DNA of 9,945 bases from Planctomycetota bacterium (GTDB lineage Bacteria; Planctomycetota; SZUA-567; H5-PLA8; CALKMO01), in assembly GCA_026417845.1 (NCBI GenBank), contig JAOACM010000056.1:1-9945 (forward strand). The letters run 5' to 3'. Numbering within the stretch: position 1 is the stretch's first letter; each line of letters opens with the position of its first letter. A model generated the notes under the pieces. It searched no databases. It was not told the origin of the DNA and worked only from the letters and a program-made list of their open reading frames with translations. A program made the position numbers and the translations under genes. Below are positions 1 through 8,300 of the stretch, piece after piece.

Positions 1-470
1 GACGTACGCGCCTCGAACATGCCCATCCCGCGAGTCGCTCCAAGGTTTACATCAACTGCCGTGCACCCGGCCTTCGCGCCGGAGGCTCCACGAGGACTGG
101 CGGTTGGTGCCCCCCGCGACGGACCCGCCGTCTCGCGGAAGCCGGGGGCTGCGGCTGGAGCCGGCGGGCAGCCACCCCCCGCCATTGCCGGCCCGGCATC
201 AGCCGGCCTTCGCGATCCCTCCCCCATAGCGGCCCCGCCTCCCATCCCTCCCTTCCCTTCGAGGAGGGGCGACCCAATTGTGGTACCCGCCCGCTCCGAT
301 GATGGTCAAATAACCGCCTGGCGGCCTGCGGCAGCATCCGGGGCCCCTTCCGCCCGTCTCTCCTGCCTGTTGGCAGGGATGTAGGAGGCGATGACGCGAT
401 TCGCGCCGGATTCTGGAATCCTGGCGCTACCCATATGCCGTCGCAGGGGGGCGCCACAATCTGGTCACGC

Positions 471-649
471 CCCCCCGCTCCCCTGGCGCATGGCCGTAAA
501 TGCGGATGCCAACCAGGCGATTCGGGAGCTGTCGTAGGTAATCTGCGGAGACACGGGCGCGAGGCGACGGCGGGCCAGTCTTCCCCCTCGTAGCGCTTCT
601 GGAAGCCCGCATCCGGCTTTGCAGCTACGGCCATGCCCCCCGCTCCCCT
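471..649. repeat. Pair of short direct and inverted repeats
   Basis: CCCCCCGCTCCCCT occurs exactly at 471-484 and again at 636-649. Next to these copies lies an inverted pair: CATGGCCGTA at 489-498 and its reverse complement TACGGCCATG at 626-635, followed inward by CGGATGC (503-509) and GCATCCG (609-615). The direct and inverted elements therefore form two related units about 140 bp apart. The unit at 645-662 also resembles 255-272: both contain CCCTTCGA followed by GGGGCGA. This is consistent with a small REP-like palindromic repeat family, but it could be chance in biased DNA. No transposase is present. Confidence 0.35.
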
Positions 650-667
650 TCGACGGGGGCGATAACC

Positions 668-696
668 TTGACACGGCCGCTATGCAACAATAAGTT
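668..696 (+). promoter_or_regulatory. Candidate sigma70-type promoter for the DUF4388 gene
   Basis: A perfect TTGACA -35 hexamer lies at 668-673. A 17-bp spacer separates it from TAAGTT at 691-696, which matches three of six -10 consensus positions including the key TA and final T. The stretch 681-700 is the least GC-rich part of the upstream region. Transcription would start near 703, leaving a leader of about 60 nt before the ATG at 766. The weak -10 match and unknown sigma preferences of the host keep confidence moderate. Confidence 0.4.
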
Positions 697-765
697 AAAC
701 TGTCCGGGCGGAGGCCGAAGGGGTCGGTCCTTCCCCCGGGGGCGCGATCGCGAGAAACGCGAAGC

Positions 766-3700
766 ATGGGCCTCAAAGGGAATCTCGCCACCGTCAACTT
801 GGCGGACGTGTTCCAAGTCCTGTCCCGCGGCAATTCCACGGGACTTCTACGCATAATGGCGCCCGGTGACGTCAGGTACGTGGAGATCATGGACGGCTCG
901 ATCTCCATAGTATCCCGTCCCGGCTCCCGCGTAATGCTCGGCGATCTGCTCGTCGCGCGCGGATTGTTGAAGGAGGAAGACCTCCAGAAGGCGCTGGAGC
1001 GCCAGAAGGAAACCGGAGGGCTGCTCGGACAGGTCCTCGTGGAGATGGAGCTGGTCAGCCGGGAGGATATAGAGGCAGCGCTGAAGTTTCAGGTGGAAGA
1101 AGAGATATGCGATCTGTTCACGATCAGGGAGGGCGAGTTCGACTTCCTGGCCAACGCGAGGGTAGACTCCAGGATGGCCCTCGGCGGCGGCTTCATCCGC
1201 CTCAGGATAGATCCCAACAATGTGTTGCTTGAGGCGGCCAGGCGGATGGACGAATGGCCGGCGATAGAGGAGCGGGTGCCAGGATCGGGCGCCCTGTTCA
1301 GGCTGACCCCGAAGGGGCTGGAACTGCTGGACAACCCGGAGGTCGAAGAGGAGATCAAGATACTGCTCAGGCTCGCCGCCTCCGACAGGACCTTCGAGGC
1401 CATGGTGCAGAAGGCATGTCTGGGGCGTTTCGTGACGGGCAAGATCATAGCCGGACTGGTGGACGACGGCGCCCTGGAGCTCCAGCCGAAAGAGATGTAC
1501 GTGAAGCTTGGCAGGCTGCACCTGAACGAAGGGCGCCTGGATGAGGCAGAGCGGGTGCTGCGGTTTGCCGCGCGCCACTTCGAAGCGGCCCTGACTCCCG
1601 AAGAAAAGAAGGATCTCGCGGAGGCGACGGCCGAGGTGGAGAAACGCAAAGCGGCCGCCACCCAGGACCTTACCGGCAAAGCCCGTTCCGCGGTGATCAA
1701 GCGGCGCACCGGGGCGATGGCGAGGATGAGGAGGCGCAGGATCGCCGCCTTCGCCATTGCCGCGGCGCTCGCGGCGCTCGGCGGAGGGATCGGAGCGTAC
1801 TTCGCGTTCTTCAGGCCGGAGGACCCGGAGAAGATACGGAGCGCGCAGGCCGAGGCGCGGTTCAGCGATTTCCTGGCGAAGGTGCGGACCGAGGTCGGCA
1901 ATAAGAACTTTGCGGAGGCGGCGAGGCTCCTGCGGGAACATGTTCCGGAGATTGAGAAGCACCGGACGCGCATCCAGGAGGAGAGCGATTTTCTCCGGCA
2001 GTCGGCGGACCTGAGCGCCCTGGCCGACGCCGAGCAGGGGCGCAAGCTGCTGGCTGACGGCAAAAAAGCCGAGGCGGCAGCCCTCTGCGAAGAGATCGGA
2101 AAAAGGTACAGAGACGTGGCGCTGTCCGACGAACCGAAGAAGGCTTTGGACAGATTCCTCGGAGGCGTCCGCGAGACGCTCAGAAACGAGCGGATGGCGG
2201 AGATGCAACGGCGCCTCGACGATATGGCCAGGAACGAGGCGTCCGACATCATGGAGGCTATGCGGGCGTACCGGAGAATGCTGGAGGAGGAGGGCGTATT
2301 CGAGGAGATCAAAACGAAGATCAACGATCGGCTGGCCGCCCTGCAGGCGCGGATCGAGGAGGCCCGGAGGCGGCTCGCCAGGGCGGGAGAGATGGAGCGG
2401 GGCGGACAGGAGGAACTGGCCCTGGCGGAGTACGATGCGATAGGCAAGTCCGTACCGGGGGCGGCAGAGGCGAAGGAGGCGGCGGCCAGATCGAAGGCTC
2501 TCGCGGCGCGCTTCGAGGAGGCGAAGCGGGCCTTCGATGCCGCCTCCGCGCTTGCCGCCCAGGGCAGGACGGACGAGGCGATACGGGCCTTCGAAAAGTT
2601 CGTAAGGGATCACCCCGCGAGCTCGCTGGCCGGGCGGGTGGCGGCCAGCCTGGCCGCGCTGAAGGCCATCAAAGAGGAGATAAAAGCCATCCTGGATCGC
2701 GCCGGGCAGCTGGAGAAGGAAGGCGACCTGGTCGCCGCCAGAGAACGATACCTTCTGCTTCTCCAGAAGTATCCCGATTCGGAGGAGGCGAAGCAGGTCG
2801 CGCTTCCGTTCGAGGTCCGGTCGGTGCCGGCGGGGGCCGCGGTAGAGGTGGACGGCAAGGCAGCCGGGACCACGCCCGCCTCGATCCGGCTGACCGTACG
2901 CGAACCCCATACGATCCGCGTGGTCAAGGCCGGGTACAGGGCGGAAGAGGTACGGGAGATCAATCCGCGCAACCCGATCATCGCGGTGGATCTGAGTAAG
3001 GATGTGGAGACATCCATAACGGTGCGCGGCGAACTCTCCGGCCGGCCCGCGGTGATGGGTGACTCGGTCTTTTCGGCGCACGGCATGGATCTTGTGGCGC
3101 TGGGCGGAGACCCGCCGGTCCTCCTGTGGCGACGGGAACTGGGCGAGCGGCCGGGCGGCGGCCGGGAGGGCGGGATCCCCCCCCTCGCTTGGCCGCTCGT
3201 CGCCGACGCCGCGCTGTACGTGTGCACCGGCCGCGACAGGGTGCTGAGGGTGGATCCGCGCACGGGCGAGGGGGCGCCGGAGACGGCCTTCTCCGGGAGG
3301 CTGGTTGCCGAACCGCTGATATACGAAACCCCCATCGTCCGCGACCGCAAATTCCTTGTCGTGCTGTCCACTGGAGGCATCGAATGCCTCGACCTGTCCT
3401 CGAAGCAGATAAAGTTCAGCACGCCCATCAAACGGCTGCTGAACGCCTCGCGGCCTTCGTCGAACATCTCTGCCCATGGCAACAGGTTCTTCTTCGGCTG
3501 GTACGACGCATGTCTCTACTGCGTGGACTTCCTCGACGGCCGCGTGGTCTGGAGCTCGCCTGCCGACACGGCCGACTTTTTCGCCGTCCACGCGACGCCA
3601 GATGGCGTCGTCACGGTGTCGAGTTCAGGAATCCTCTCGGCGTTTTCCCTGAAGGACGGCTCGCGCGTCGGCCGGCGCGATATCCCGGCCGAGTACGTGG

Positions 3701-4014
3701 CCGCCCCTGCCTCCGCCGGGGACCTGCTGATCGTGGCTAATGCCGCAGGCCTGGTAACGGCGATCTCGCCCGATCTCCGTCCGAAATGGTCGCAGAACGT
3801 GGAAGGAAGGGTCGAGTGCCCGCTCGCCTCCGACTCCGACAACGTATACGTCGCCACCCAGGCCGGCGCGGTCTGGGCGCTGAGCCGATCGGGACAGGTG
3901 CTCTGGAAGCTCAAGGTGGACGGCGAGCCGGTCCGGCTCGCCCCCGCCGGCCGGCGCCTCTTTGTCTTCTGCCGCGGCGGGACCGTGTACTCCACCAGGA
4001 TTGCGGATAAGTGA
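766..4014 (+). CDS. DUF4388/MshEN-like, TPR-like, PEGA and PQQ-propeller membrane protein
   Basis: This is a 1082-residue single-pass membrane protein. Residues 1-130 are a DUF4388 (PatA N-terminal-like) domain, starting with the characteristic MGLKGNL and ending in REGEFDF. Two MshEN-like helical repeats are embedded in it (57-80 and 86-109, pattern LGxxLVxxxL...Q). Residues 190-240 look like a winged helix, followed by one TPR-like pair (244-272). A membrane helix spans 326-350 and is preceded by the basic stretch KRRTGAMARMRRRR, so the N terminus should be cytoplasmic and the C terminus extracytoplasmic. Residues 355-680 are charged helices with TPR-like pairs (about 422-450, 538-563, 588-616, 643-670). 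A PEGA domain covers 680-745, with SVPAGAAVEVDGKAAGTTP as its signature. Residues 756-1082 form a PQQ-type beta-propeller of about seven blades, for example WALSRSGQVLWKLKVDG. The ATG is chosen because DUF4388 begins right at it; the ribosome site is weak. Substrate and partners are unknown. An envelope sensor or scaffold role is inferred. Confidence 0.92.
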   Translation: MGLKGNLATVNLADVFQVLSRGNSTGLLRIMAPGDVRYVEIMDGSISIVSRPGSRVMLGDLLVARGLLKEEDLQKALERQKETGGLLGQVLVEMELVSREDIEAALKFQVEEEICDLFTIREGEFDFLANARVDSRMALGGGFIRLRIDPNNVLLEAARRMDEWPAIEERVPGSGALFRLTPKGLELLDNPEVEEEIKILLRLAASDRTFEAMVQKACLGRFVTGKIIAGLVDDGALELQPKEMYVKLGRLHLNEGRLDEAERVLRFAARHFEAALTPEEKKDLAEATAEVEKRKAAATQDLTGKARSAVIKRRTGAMARMRRRRIAAFAIAAALAALGGGIGAYFAFFRPEDPEKIRSAQAEARFSDFLAKVRTEVGNKNFAEAARLLREHVPEIEKHRTRIQEESDFLRQSADLSALADAEQGRKLLADGKKAEAAALCEEIGKRYRDVALSDEPKKALDRFLGGVRETLRNERMAEMQRRLDDMARNEASDIMEAMRAYRRMLEEEGVFEEIKTKINDRLAALQARIEEARRRLARAGEMERGGQEELALAEYDAIGKSVPGAAEAKEAAARSKALAARFEEAKRAFDAASALAAQGRTDEAIRAFEKFVRDHPASSLAGRVAASLAALKAIKEEIKAILDRAGQLEKEGDLVAARERYLLLLQKYPDSEEAKQVALPFEVRSVPAGAAVEVDGKAAGTTPASIRLTVREPHTIRVVKAGYRAEEVREINPRNPIIAVDLSKDVETSITVRGELSGRPAVMGDSVFSAHGMDLVALGGDPPVLLWRRELGERPGGGREGGIPPLAWPLVADAALYVCTGRDRVLRVDPRTGEGAPETAFSGRLVAEPLIYETPIVRDRKFLVVLSTGGIECLDLSSKQIKFSTPIKRLLNASRPSSNISAHGNRFFFGWYDACLYCVDFLDGRVVWSSPADTADFFAVHATPDGVVTVSSSGILSAFSLKDGSRVGRRDIPAEYVAAPASAGDLLIVANAAGLVTAISPDLRPKWSQNVEGRVECPLASDSDNVYVATQAGAVWALSRSGQVLWKLKVDGEPVRLAPAGRRLFVFCRGGTVYSTRIADK

Positions 4015-4209
4015 GCGGCCGCGAACCCCAGCGCCGCCGCCCTCTGGAACGGGCGCCGGCCAGGCATACCATTGCTGTCTCGCATGTAATTGTTTGCCGT
4101 TCTCAGGTAGCGGCTACTACTGGTGGCGCGCGCGAACCGAAGCGACGACATCGCGCCACGGACGGATGCGCTACATCCGCCGTGTCCCGACACAGGGAGC
4201 TGTAAGCAA
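4015..4209. other. Convergent intergenic region with nested hairpins
   Basis: This gap separates the 3' ends of the plus-strand DUF4388 gene and the minus-strand mtnA. It contains several inverted repeats. GTGGCGCG (4123-4130) pairs with CGCGCCAC (4152-4159). CGGATG (4163-4168) pairs with CATCCG (4174-4179) around a 5-nt loop. GTGT (4182-4185) pairs with ACAC (4190-4193). A longer-range pair, GTAATTG (4086-4092) with CAATTAC (4207-4213), encloses them and reaches into the mtnA stop codon. No T-run follows any stem in either direction. The hairpins may help end transcription from both sides or protect the mRNA 3' ends. I see no gene in it. Confidence 0.45.
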
Positions 4210-5259
4210 TTACCTCGCCGTCATATCGGCTATGCTCTGCCTGTAGGGGGGTCTGAGCACGCCGCGCTCGGTAATTATGGCGGTTATCAGCTCCGCAGGC
4301 GTAACGTCAAAGGCTGGATTGTACACCGAAACGCCATCCGGAACGACACGGCGACCGGCGACGACGGCGACTTCTTCGGCCGGCCGGTGTTCTATCCGTA
4401 TGCCGCCACCATCCGGCAGGCTGAGATCAAAGGTGGAAGCTGGAGCCGCGACGTAGAAGGGTACCCCGTAGTGACGGGCCGCGATCGCGAGCTGGAGCGT
4501 GCCGATCTTGTTGGCGGCGTCGCCGTTGGCTGCGATGCGGTCCGCCCCGACCAGGACCAGGTCCACACGGGAGGCGGCCATGAGCGAGGCCGCCGCGCCG
4601 TCACAGAGGACGGTCACAGGCACCCCGGCGGCCTTGAGCTCATATGCCGTTATGCGTGCTCCCTGCAGAAGGGGTCTGGTCTCGTCCGCATACACCTCCA
4701 CCCTCTTCCCGCGCCCGACCGCCTCGTACACGATCGCCAGCGCCGTCCCGCTCCCCCCGGTAGCCAGCGCCCCGGCGTTGCAGTGGGTCAGCACGCGCGC
4801 GCCGTCCCTGATCAGCCCGGCCCCGTTCCGGCCGATCGCCGCGCACATCTCCGCGTCCTCCGCGTGTATCCTCGCGGCCTCCGCGGCCAGAATGGCGCGG
4901 ATTCCCCCGGGCGAAAGGTGCTCCTTGCCCGCCACCGCCCTCAGCATCCGGTCCACGGCCCACCGCAGATTGGCGGCCGTCGGCCTTGCCGATGCTATCG
5001 GTTCGGCGGCAATCCGGAGCGCCGATATCAGCGATGCTCCGTCAATGGCGGATATCCGGCCGGCCGCCAGGACTACCGCATGTGCGCCGGCGCAACCTAT
5101 GGCGGGAGCACCGCGGACGACCAGCCTCCTGACGGCCTCAATCACTTCTTCCGGCGTTTCGCAGGCTACGTAGGATGTCTCGCCGGGAAGCCTGGTCTGA
5201 TCTAGCAGGAAAAGACGACCATCTTCGAAGTACATCGTCCGCGGGATGTTCGCATCCAC
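4210..5259 (-). CDS. mtnA: S-methyl-5-thioribose-1-phosphate isomerase
   Basis: This cytoplasmic enzyme of the methionine salvage pathway converts 5-methylthioribose-1-phosphate to 5-methylthioribulose-1-phosphate. It belongs to the eIF2B-alpha/beta/delta-like fold. With the chosen GTG start it has 349 residues, the usual length. Visible family motifs are LLDQTRLPGE (18-27), VRGAPAIG (48-55), THCNAGALATGGSGTAL (158-174), DETRPLLQGARITAYEL (192-208), VGADRIAANGDAANKIGT (237-254), FYVAAPASTFDLSLPDG (268-284) and NPAFDVTPAELITAIITE (314-331). The family's catalytic Cys and Asp fall at residues 160 and 240, the same numbers as in the Bacillus subtilis enzyme, which supports this start. The frame stays open to an ATG at 5409, but that would overlap the kinase and add 50 non-conserved residues. 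A GTG at 5265 is the alternative. The kinase lies 107 bp upstream, so co-transcription is likely. The motifs favour MtnA over the related ribose-1,5-bisphosphate isomerase. Confidence 0.96.
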   Translation of the reverse strand: MDANIPRTMYFEDGRLFLLDQTRLPGETSYVACETPEEVIEAVRRLVVRGAPAIGCAGAHAVVLAAGRISAIDGASLISALRIAAEPIASARPTAANLRWAVDRMLRAVAGKEHLSPGGIRAILAAEAARIHAEDAEMCAAIGRNGAGLIRDGARVLTHCNAGALATGGSGTALAIVYEAVGRGKRVEVYADETRPLLQGARITAYELKAAGVPVTVLCDGAAASLMAASRVDLVLVGADRIAANGDAANKIGTLQLAIAARHYGVPFYVAAPASTFDLSLPDGGGIRIEHRPAEEVAVVAGRRVVPDGVSVYNPAFDVTPAELITAIITERGVLRPPYRQSIADMTAR

Positions 5260-5366
5260 GCCCACGACGCCTCCCTGAAAGCCCGCCCTGTCGGGGGCGG
5301 CAAGCCGTCGCCCGTGCGCCTGATCGAAGGTAGGCGGATTCCCCGGCGCTGGGGAAGTCTGTTCTT
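5260..5366 (-). promoter_or_regulatory. mtnA leader with ribosome-binding site and two hairpins
   Basis: This is the spacer between the kinase stop and the mtnA start. On the minus strand a strong Shine-Dalgarno sequence GGGAGG (5275-5270) lies 10 nt before the GTG at 5259 and 4 nt before the alternative GTG at 5265. Two hairpins precede it. TTCCCC and GGGGAA pair at 5339-5344 and 5351-5356. CCGCCC and GGGCGG pair at 5283-5288 and 5295-5300, ending just before the ribosome site. No T-run follows either stem. They could be mRNA processing or translation-modulating structures. I do not recognise a known riboswitch. Confidence 0.45.
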
Positions 5367-8300
5367 TCACTTCGCGGTCTTCGGTTCGCGCCTGACGAAC
5401 TCGCTCCAATCTATCGTCCTCTTGAGCACTATCGCTTCCCCCTCACCCCACACGAACGACCCTGCGGCGTCCGGCGCCTGCCTGCCTTTGACGGAAGGGC
5501 TGACGGTATCGGTCCGCGCCGGCGCCCATTCGGATGTAATCGCGCGGTCCGTCTCATGGGGATAGATCATCGGCGACCTGCTCCTGGATCGCACGGCCCA
5601 CCTGTCGTCCGTCGCCAGGCAGGAACCGTCCGAGCATCGCCGCACGCGGAGGTAAGCCGCCCCGGCGTCTCTTCCGCCGCCTTGCGCCATGGAGACAAGC
5701 CCCAGCACGTCGCCGGCGGCCAGCTGCTCCTCAATAACCACCGGCTCCAGGGGCCTTTGTGGCGCGGGGATGGGCACCGGCCTGCCGTTGACCAGCAGAT
5801 ACGCCGGTCCTTCGGATATTACCGTCACTTCCACCGGTTCGCGTCCGGCCTCCGCGGGACCCTTCCGCACGGCTTCCTCTATTTTCGATACTCTCGCCTG
5901 TTCCGCGAGGGCCCACTTCCGCCATGCGGGATCCGGGAAGACATCGAGCTCCGCCGATTCTACCCTGAATCCTCCCTTGTAGGCTATTACCCCCGGGACC
6001 GCTCCCCGCGGGATGGCGCCGGGGAATTTCATCGAGACGCTGGATGCGCCGCACCGGAATATAACCGTGCCGTCGGCGGCGCACTCGCAGGATGCGCTCG
6101 CCAGCCGGCCCGGTACCAGCGCCTCGCCCCTGGCCGACTTCTCCTCCTTCCCCGCGCGCAGGACGAGCCTGCCGTCCGACGTAAGCAGCGCCTCGACAAG
6201 CGCGGCGGCCGGGCCGCCGGCGGCGGAAGCGAACAGGGCCAGGCCGGCCGCGGCGCATCCGGTCTCGGGCGAGAACGAGGCGCCCCACGACGCCGTCCTC
6301 CCCGGCGGGACCCGGAACATTATGCCGCACGGCCCCTCGCCCGATCCCGGCGAGACGGCCACCGCGCCACCCGCCGCGCGCGCGCGGCTTCCGGAGATCG
6401 CCCGGCACTCGCGCGGCATGAAGCGCCCCGAATCGCGCATATCGTACAACAGCTGCACCCGATCCTCCGGCCCCGGCCGGGCCTTGCCGAGAAACATCGG
6501 CGCCATGTCGAAGGCCGCCCCATCCAGCGTAAAGACGAGCGACTGGAGCCTCAGGGCGTTATCCCGGGCGTGGGGGCCGCCCTCATATCTCCGGCGGTAC
6601 TCGGCAAGCAGCTCCCTGGCGGCACCGTAGTTTTTCGCCGCCGCCTCGGCCTCGATCCGCGCCAGGAGGGATGCGGCGGCGCCCTCCCCGCCGGCTGGCC
6701 CGCCCGCCGTCACTTTCCCCGGCTCAGGAGGCCGGTCCCAAGGCGCCGGCGTCACGGAAGCGGCGCCCGTATCCGCCCCGCCGTCCTGTCTTCTGCCTCC
6801 GGGCCCGGCCGAAGAAGAGGAACCTGCGGTGTACGCGGCGTACATGCCGGCAACGAGAAGGAGGACGGCGGCAACGGGGAGCCACATGCGGGACAGGACT
6901 GGCGGCGGTTGGGCGGTCCTCCCGGCGCGGATCGGGGGCGGATGCCCTGCGCCAGCCACCGGTCTGCGGCGCGCGGGAGCCGCCCCGTCGTCCCCCCCCG
7001 CTCCGACGACTTCGCCGGGCGGCATCCCACCATCCGGGCGGGCGCCGGCCTCCGCCGCCTCCCCGGCGGGCGGCCGGGATTCCGCCGTACCGTCCGCGCA
7101 TGGAGGTCGTTCCCCGTCTTCTCCACCGATCCCTGTCTGTTGTCCGATCCAAGCGCGAAGCTTCCCGGTTATCCTCTTGATGGAGGTGGACCGCGTCCTC
7201 GCAGCCGGCTCCCCGCGTTCCTCCTCCGCCAGGCGCCTCCCCGATCGACGCCCGCCCCCGGGCTTATCTCGCTCCTGCCCCTCTTGCGCGCCGCGATGGA
7301 TAGTTTCCTCTCTACCCTCCGCTCCAAGCCTGGATGCCTCCCCCATCTTGGAACGTCGGACGCCTCCGCCGACCGCCTGCATCGGCCCGCCGGTCTTCGG
7401 ACTCACCCGGATGCTCGGGGGGCGTGTCCCCGCCCCCCGCCGATCCAGTCTGTACCCCTTGGGCCCCCTCCAGGTAAGGGCCACGGAGCTTTCCCGGCGG
7501 AAGGACCGGGCGTGCCTGGGCAGCTCGCCGCTCAGGATGTCCTCGATATCTTCGCGCACCTCGGTCGGCGTCTGGTGCCGGTCCTCCGGCCTCTTGGCCG
7601 TCATCCTGGCGAGCAGCTCCGCCGTCCCCTCCGGCAGATCGCGTTCCTCCCTCGGATCCCGGGCGCTCTCCGTCACGTGTTTGGCCATTATCACCGCCGA
7701 TGTGGGGCCGTCGAAAAGAGGATGACCGAGGATCATATGGTAGAGGGTGGCGCCAAGGCTGTATATGTCCGTCCGGATGTCCACGTCCAGCCTGCCCTGC
7801 GCCTGCTCCGGGGAAATGTAGTCCGGCGTACCGACCGCCTGTCCCATCTGGGTGAGGCCCGCATCAAGGGAAGCCTCCAGATTTTTCGCCAGTCCGAGGT
7901 CGCAGAGCTTGGCCACGCCTCCCGGCGCGATCATGATGTTATCCGGCTTTATGTCGCGATGGACCATCCCGTGCCTGGCGGCGTGATCGAGGGCGGAGGC
8001 CACCTGCGCGCCTATCTCCAGGGCCTCCTTGACGTCGTACCTCTCGATCCTGGCCAGCACCTCCTTGCACGTTGGTCCATCAACGAACTCCATCGCGAAA
8101 TAGTAATATCCGGCGTCCTCGCCGACATCTATGCCTTGGATGATGTTCAGGTGGTTGAGCTTTGCGCTCGCCCGGGCCTCCCGGATAAATCTCTCGGTAT
8201 AGTTCCTGTCGCGCGCCAGCGCCGGCGAGAGTATCTTGATGGCAACTATGCGATCCATGTTGATCTGCCGGGCGCGGAACACCGCTCCCATGCCGCCCTG

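Larger units (their letters stand above)
1..765. other. Non-coding GC-rich region with short repeats and hairpins
   Basis: I see no convincing gene here. Open frames on both strands translate to Pro/Ala/Arg/Gly-rich low-complexity sequence with no recognisable motif, typical of chance frames in high-GC DNA. The region holds several GC-rich inverted repeats. GGGGGGCG at 446-453 pairs with CGCCCCCC at 468-475. CCCTCC at 246-251 pairs with GGAGGG at 263-268. CCTGCC and GGCAGG flank TGTT near 363-378. It also has a 14-bp direct repeat (471-484 and 636-649). None of the hairpins is followed by a T-run, so none is a standard intrinsic terminator. The last 100 bases are less GC-rich and hold a candidate promoter for the gene at 766. 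Confidence 0.6.

Noticed and set aside
1..26. Possible start of a minus-strand gene running off the left edge: ATG at 26-24, with GGAG 11 nt upstream.
   Set aside because: Only eight codons are visible and the spacing is long, so it cannot be supported from this window.
277..309. Minus-strand promoter-like TTGACC and CACAAT.
   Set aside because: The spacer is 21 bp, too long for a sigma70-type promoter, and no gene follows that needs it.
19..634. Overlapping open frames on both strands in the left region.
   Set aside because: Translations are low-complexity Pro/Ala/Arg/Gly sequence with no plausible ribosome site or recognisable domain.
847..3591. A 914-codon open frame on the minus strand opposite the DUF4388 gene.
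   Set aside because: It lies antisense to a gene with clear DUF4388, PEGA and PQQ-propeller features and shows no domain of its own.
5260..5366. A SAM or other methionine-related riboswitch ahead of mtnA.
   Set aside because: Only two simple GC hairpins are present. The region is too short and lacks the conserved core of the known SAM riboswitch classes.
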